Program-made: the position numbers and the translations under genes
The notes under the pieces: model-generated
Seen by the model: the letters and a program-made list of their open reading frames with translations, nothing else
Told to the model about the DNA's origin: nothing
Databases searched by the model: none
In this document: positions 60,047 to 64,000 of the stretch, piece after piece
Numbering within the stretch: position 1 is the first letter of the stretch
How the letters are laid out: the number at the start of each line of letters is the position of its first letter
Assembly: GCA_026413255.1 (NCBI GenBank)
Contig: JAOCZO010000002.1
Span: forward strand, 186,001-250,000
Length of the DNA: 64,000 bases
Source of the DNA: Fereydounia khargensis
Taxonomy: Eukaryota > Basidiomycota > Ustilaginomycetes > Urocystidales > Fereydouniaceae
Reading direction: 5' to 3'

Positions 60047-63000
60047 CTACTTGCGTCCAAACAGGCTCGGCAGACGCATCTTGCTCAGTCTGCTCGTCGA
60101 GCTCATCACGCTCCTCGTCTCGGCGAACGACGCGCTGGGCTGGTTAAAGCCGGCACTCGCGGTCTTGTTCTTCTTCTGCTTGAACAGCGACTGGGGCTGC
60201 TGCTTGCCCTGCGTGCGTCCGAGCGCGCCCAGCACGTCCTCCGACTGCCACTCGGGCAGCTTGGATGCCAGCAGCTCGCAGAACAGCGGCAGCAGCTTGC
60301 GCGTGTGCTTGAGGCTCGGCAGCGGCGCTGATACGACTGGCTCGCGGATACGCAGCTCGCCCCTCTCTTGTTCGCCGCGCAGATCCTGGTTCAGCGGGTC
60401 GACCGCGTCAAAGAACGCCCATGCAAAGTCGTGCTTCTCCGTCCCACGCACCCCGTCCTCGCAGAGCCCATCGTCAATCGGCTCGCCCTCCATCTCCATC
60501 AGCTCGCGCATCAGCCCGTCCGTGTCCTGTATCTCGCGCCGCATCCGCTCGTCCCGCACCTGCTCAGAGCACAGCCCACCCGGCCCCGCTGCCTCAGGCC
60601 GCGCAAGCAGGTAGTTCTTGCGCATATCCAGCTCGTACCGCACCTTGCCCCACTTGGTAAACCGCGCCAGTCGGTCCGCCTCACCCAAGATCTTCTTCAC
60701 ATCCCCATCCGTCAGTCGCGCGTCCTGCAGCAGCTCCTCAAAGTTGATCTCCACGTTCGCCGCACTCCGGTCAGCTGGATGCTCCGGGTCCGTAGTCGAC
60801 AGCGCCATATAGTCCAGTCCCAGCTGACACCACTCCCACAGCGGCTTGGAAATCGACGCGCACTCGTGGAACAAAAAGTACAGCGACTGCTGGTGCCGCG
60901 CCGCCAGCGCGATCCACGCGTCAAAGCTGTCGTCCTTCCTCTTCTTGGTCTCGAGCAGATCGTCGATAAACTTTTGCAAGTCTCCCAGCCGCTCGCTCAG
61001 GTCCGCCGTCGCCGCAATCTGCCGGATCGCGGGGTAGAACACGGTTTGCAGCGCATCCTTGATGATGGCTGGAATCAGACTTCCACTCGCAAACTCGACT
61101 GCCTGCTCGCGGTCCCTTCGCTTGAGGCTCTCACGCAGCAGCAGCTTGAGCAGTGCAAATTTGCGCGCCCGTCCCGACTCGGCCCCATGCGCGCCCCATG
61201 CAGGCATCGGAGGCTTGTCAGCACCGAATGGCGTCGTTTCTGGGTACGCCAGCGCAAGATCGCCACGGTACGGCGACAGGGCAAAGCAGCGTTGTAGCTC
61301 AAGCACGTGGTCCTGCGCCTCCTTGCTCAGCCGTGGCTCGGTTGGCTCCAGGAGGATCGTAGTCAGCACGTCCTCGCCTCGCTTGATCGCCTTCTCCCGC
61401 AGCCGGCGGCCTTCGATTCGGTCGCCACGCTTGACGTACTCCTCCACCTTGCGTGTCAGCTCCACGTCGTCAATCTCCTTGCGAAGCGGAACCACAAACT
61501 CCTTCTGGATGTAGCTCGCCTCCTTGCCGACCACGTACGAAAAGATGCGCTGGATCAACGACTTGGCTCCTCCCGGGCGAGCCAGCAGCAGCGACAGAAT
61601 GCCCGAGATCATTGTCTCGGCGTTGGCAAACTTGAGCAGCTGCTTTGCACCCCAGTACGGCGCCAGTGCGTGGATGCCCTTCAGCATCTTGTACAGGTCG
61701 TCCGAGTTGGGCGCCGTCACAAAGAGCGAGTGCAAGAGGTAGGCAGCATGTACGCGCGCGTATTCGACCGAGTTTCTGTACTGGGGCGGCAGGTTCTTGA
61801 TGTTGCTAATGTCCAGGTACGACACGGCGTCTTCGAGGCCCGTCTCGCTCTCGATAATGCTCTCCTTGAAACCGCACCAGTCGCGGCGCACCTTGAACCA
61901 CTCTTTGCCCGCCTCGCGCCACAGTTTGCCGTTTTCGCCCTCAAACAGACCGTCGATCTTCTGCATCAGTTGTGCGTCGACTCGGATGGGCTTGTCGAGC
62001 CCGCGCTTGACCGTTCCTTTGCCCCACTGCTTTCCGACGCCCCAGCGCTCCGATCCAGGCTCTCCGACTCCAGGGCCACGGAGCTCTCCCTCGCCACGCA
62101 CACCGAAACCTCGGGCATAGAACGTGCCCAGGTATCGGGTGAGCGCGAGTGCGTAGAGACGACGCTTGCTCACCTCGCCTCGCTCCATGGACGAGGAAAA
62201 GTTGCGCGCGGCCATCTCGTCAAAGAAGGGCTGGATGCGCTTTTGCCAGAACTTTTCAGGCGCCTTGTCCAGGCCAGGGAAGGTGTGGAGATGGACGTGG
62301 AAGAGGTGGCGCAGAATCAGCGGCTCCTGCAGGTTCTCCACCTCGCGCATCATGTCGTCGCTCGAGTATGGGTCGCGTGCGGCTTCGCTAAACTCGCCGC
62401 CCTCGGCCTGGTCCACGGTCTTGACGCGGGTCAGCTTGGCGCGCTGGCTCGAGAAGGGATAACCGTACTCGGTGAGGGCACCCAGCTTTTCGAGCTCGGC
62501 CCACTCGCTCTGCATCTGGAGCATGACGAGCGCCTTGAGCAGGTAGTGGCGCTGGTACGGTGTGAGTGGTCGAACACTCGACTCTCGCATAGCGGGACCA
62601 TTGTTGCCGTGAGGCTTGCGTCGGCTCTGCCTGCGTGCCTCCGCCTTCTCCTCAATCTCGCGCTCCTTGTCCCGAATGGCCAGGAGGCGAGCAGCCTCAG
62701 CCTCCTCGCGCTCGCGGATGACGCGGTCGCGCGCCTCAGACTCTTGCCTAAGCTTTCGCTCCTTGGCCTGGCGTTTCTCTTCCCGGGCATCGAGCTTTTC
62801 CTTCTCCCTCTGCTTGCGCGAGGCATCCTTGGCTGCCTTTTTTGCCTCTTTTTCAGCCAGAGCCGCAGCGGCAGCGGCAGCGGCAGCCTCTTCTTTGGCC
62901 TTGCGCTTTTCTGCCTTGCGGGCGGCCTTCTGCTGAGCCTCCTTTTCGGCAGCGGCGCGAAGTTCGTCGCGCCTCTTCTCTTCGGCGATTCTCTCGGCTT

Positions 63001-64000
63001 GCCGCTGAGCAGCTCGCTCGGCCTCGGCCTCGGCCTCTTGCTCTTGCTCTTGCTTGCGCTTTTGGACGGCTTTGGAGCCAGCCATCGCGCCTGCACCGGC
63101 AGCAACTCCACCGAGCGCAGCAGCTGCAGCCTTGCGGGCGTCAGCAATGCGGGAGGGAGAGGGCTCCTCGTTCGAGTCGGTCTGGTCGGAGATTTCGTCC
63201 TCGTCTTCTTCATCTTCATCCTCGTCCTCGCTATCTTCCTCTTCATCGTCGTCATCGTCATCGTCGTCGTCGTCGTCCTCTCCCTCCTCTGAAGCCGAGG
63301 ACTCAACTTTTGGAGTGGCATGCGTGCCATTACCGTTGGTGGCGGCAATGTTCTTGCTAGACGAGCCGTTCGTGACGAGGGGAAGAGCGGGAGCTGCCTT
63401 GGGAGCTATTACCTCGTCCTCTTCTTCTTCTTCGTCGTCGTCGTCTTCTTCCTCATCAGACTCCTCGGACTGGTCAGCCTCCTCGCTTTCCTCTTCGCTG
63501 CTGCTCTGCTCCTCTTCCTCGCTCTCTTCCTCGCTACTGCTGGACTCGACAGTCTGCGGCTTTGTGGTGAGGCTGGTGGAGCCCCTCTTGCCCACGAGAT
63601 GGGCAGGTGCCTCTGGAGCGTCATGCATGTCGTCCGAGGACGAGCCTTGGTCTTGACTGTCCTCATCGTCGAGTGCCGCGAGACCGGCGGCGCCAACACC
63701 AGCGCCGGTGAGTGCAGCAGCGGCAGCGGCCTTGCTGGACCTGTTGGGAGGGGCGGTGGAGCGACGACGGGGGTCGTGCTCGTAGTCGTCGGCGCGAGGA
63801 CGGGGGCGAGCGCTACCGTTTCCGTTTGGCTGGGTACGCGGGAAGTCACCCTTGATCCAGCGAGGGTCGTCCTGATTGTAGACGGAACGGGGTCGATCGC
63901 CATAGTCACGGTAGGCGGTTCGGCTGAGATTCTGCTTGGCAAGTGCGACCTCTTGGTCCTCATTGATAGCGACGGGGTCGATGGGACGCGTGTCTCGCTT
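60047..64000 (-). CDS. PX-associated domain protein (PXB/DUF3818 family), N-terminus outside window
   Basis: The frame is open from the right edge (KRDTRPIDPVAINEDQEVAL) for 1,317 residues; the Met at 63628 is internal. The first 124 visible residues contain RTAYRDYGDRPRSVYNQDDP. Next come Ser/Glu and Glu/Asp runs and a long Ala/Lys/Glu coiled coil (KRKAKEEAAAAAAAAALAEKE). The folded part starts at TPYQRHYLLKALVMLQMQSEW (about 358 after Met63628), PXB-like, with EPLILRHLFHVHLHTFPG. A DUF3818-like core follows at about 646-702: GIHALAPYWGAKQLLKFANA, LARPGGAKSLIQRIFSYVVG. In yeast Ypr097w these two domains flank a PX lipid-binding domain; no PX domain is visible here. The end is basic (MRLPSLFGRK). 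A role in membrane lipid contact or transport is inferred from relatives only. Confidence 0.72.
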   Translation of the reverse strand, partial: KRDTRPIDPVAINEDQEVALAKQNLSRTAYRDYGDRPRSVYNQDDPRWIKGDFPRTQPNGNGSARPRPRADDYEHDPRRRSTAPPNRSSKAAAAAALTGAGVGAAGLAALDDEDSQDQGSSSDDMHDAPEAPAHLVGKRGSTSLTTKPQTVESSSSEEESEEEEQSSSEEESEEADQSEESDEEEDDDDEEEEEDEVIAPKAAPALPLVTNGSSSKNIAATNGNGTHATPKVESSASEEGEDDDDDDDDDDDEEEDSEDEDEDEEDEDEISDQTDSNEEPSPSRIADARKAAAAALGGVAAGAGAMAGSKAVQKRKQEQEQEAEAEAERAAQRQAERIAEEKRRDELRAAAEKEAQQKAARKAEKRKAKEEAAAAAAAAALAEKEAKKAAKDASRKQREKEKLDAREEKRQAKERKLRQESEARDRVIREREEAEAARLLAIRDKEREIEEKAEARRQSRRKPHGNNGPAMRESSVRPLTPYQRHYLLKALVMLQMQSEWAELEKLGALTEYGYPFSSQRAKLTRVKTVDQAEGGEFSEAARDPYSSDDMMREVENLQEPLILRHLFHVHLHTFPGLDKAPEKFWQKRIQPFFDEMAARNFSSSMERGEVSKRRLYALALTRYLGTFYARGFGVRGEGELRGPGVGEPGSERWGVGKQWGKGTVKRGLDKPIRVDAQLMQKIDGLFEGENGKLWREAGKEWFKVRRDWCGFKESIIESETGLEDAVSYLDISNIKNLPPQYRNSVEYARVHAAYLLHSLFVTAPNSDDLYKMLKGIHALAPYWGAKQLLKFANAETMISGILSLLLARPGGAKSLIQRIFSYVVGKEASYIQKEFVVPLRKEIDDVELTRKVEEYVKRGDRIEGRRLREKAIKRGEDVLTTILLEPTEPRLSKEAQDHVLELQRCFALSPYRGDLALAYPETTPFGADKPPMPAWGAHGAESGRARKFALLKLLLRESLKRRDREQAVEFASGSLIPAIIKDALQTVFYPAIRQIAATADLSERLGDLQKFIDDLLETKKRKDDSFDAWIALAARHQQSLYFLFHECASISKPLWEWCQLGLDYMALSTTDPEHPADRSAANVEINFEELLQDARLTDGDVKKILGEADRLARFTKWGKVRYELDMRKNYLLARPEAAGPGGLCSEQVRDERMRREIQDTDGLMRELMEMEGEPIDDGLCEDGVRGTEKHDFAWAFFDAVDPLNQDLRGEQERGELRIREPVVSAPLPSLKHTRKLLPLFCELLASKLPEWQSEDVLGALGRTQGKQQPQSLFKQKKNKTASAGFNQPSASFAETRSVMSSTSRLSKMRLPSLFGRK

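Overview
The window is ordinary nuclear DNA of a filamentous or dimorphic basidiomycete, most likely a smut-type fungus (Ustilaginomycotina). The grounds are long uninterrupted coding regions (a 2,693-codon PIKfyve/Fab1, a 1,708-codon transporter), short GT..AG introns of about 60-110 bases, a one-intron 349-residue G-protein beta subunit, pyrimidine-rich leaders, and fungal-only families (RMD1/DUF155, CON7-type zinc finger, PX-associated DUF3818). The species cannot be named from the sequence. I saw no rRNA or tRNA gene, no transposon and no virus-derived element.

Layout, left to right: the 3' part of an adenosine-deaminase-like gene (+); CCT7 chaperonin (-); FAB1 lipid kinase (-); a five-exon RMD1/DUF155 gene (+); a small secreted RlpA-like double-psi-barrel protein with a 33-serine run (+); ornithine decarboxylase antizyme encoded in two overlapping frames (-); splicing factor ESS2/DGCR14 (+); a zinc-independent MDR oxidoreductase (-); a four-exon CON7-like C2H2 transcription factor (-); an unrecognised acidic disordered protein (-); a 4.2 kb non-coding stretch; G-beta (+); eIF3b/PRT1 (-); the rRNA methyltransferase SPB1 (+); a TMEM115-type Golgi membrane protein (-); the tri-snRNP factor SAD1/USP39 (-); a very large MFS protein with a 1,150-residue cytosolic extension (+); a secreted GH20 hexosaminidase (-); a mitochondrial acyl-CoA dehydrogenase with a 27-base exon (-); and a PX-associated-domain protein that runs off the right edge (-).

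The genes do not form a biosynthetic cluster. Most are housekeeping: protein folding and translation (CCT7, eIF3b, SPB1), splicing (ESS2, SAD1), endomembrane function (FAB1, TMEM115, the DUF3818 protein), polyamine control (antizyme) and signalling (G-beta, CON7-like factor). The most distinctive signal is the antizyme: a short first frame ends at TGG-TGG-TCC-TGA and only a +1 shift at that stop joins it to the conserved antizyme domain. Gene starts were chosen at the first in-frame ATG, and introns were placed by GT/AG sites, phase and family conservation.
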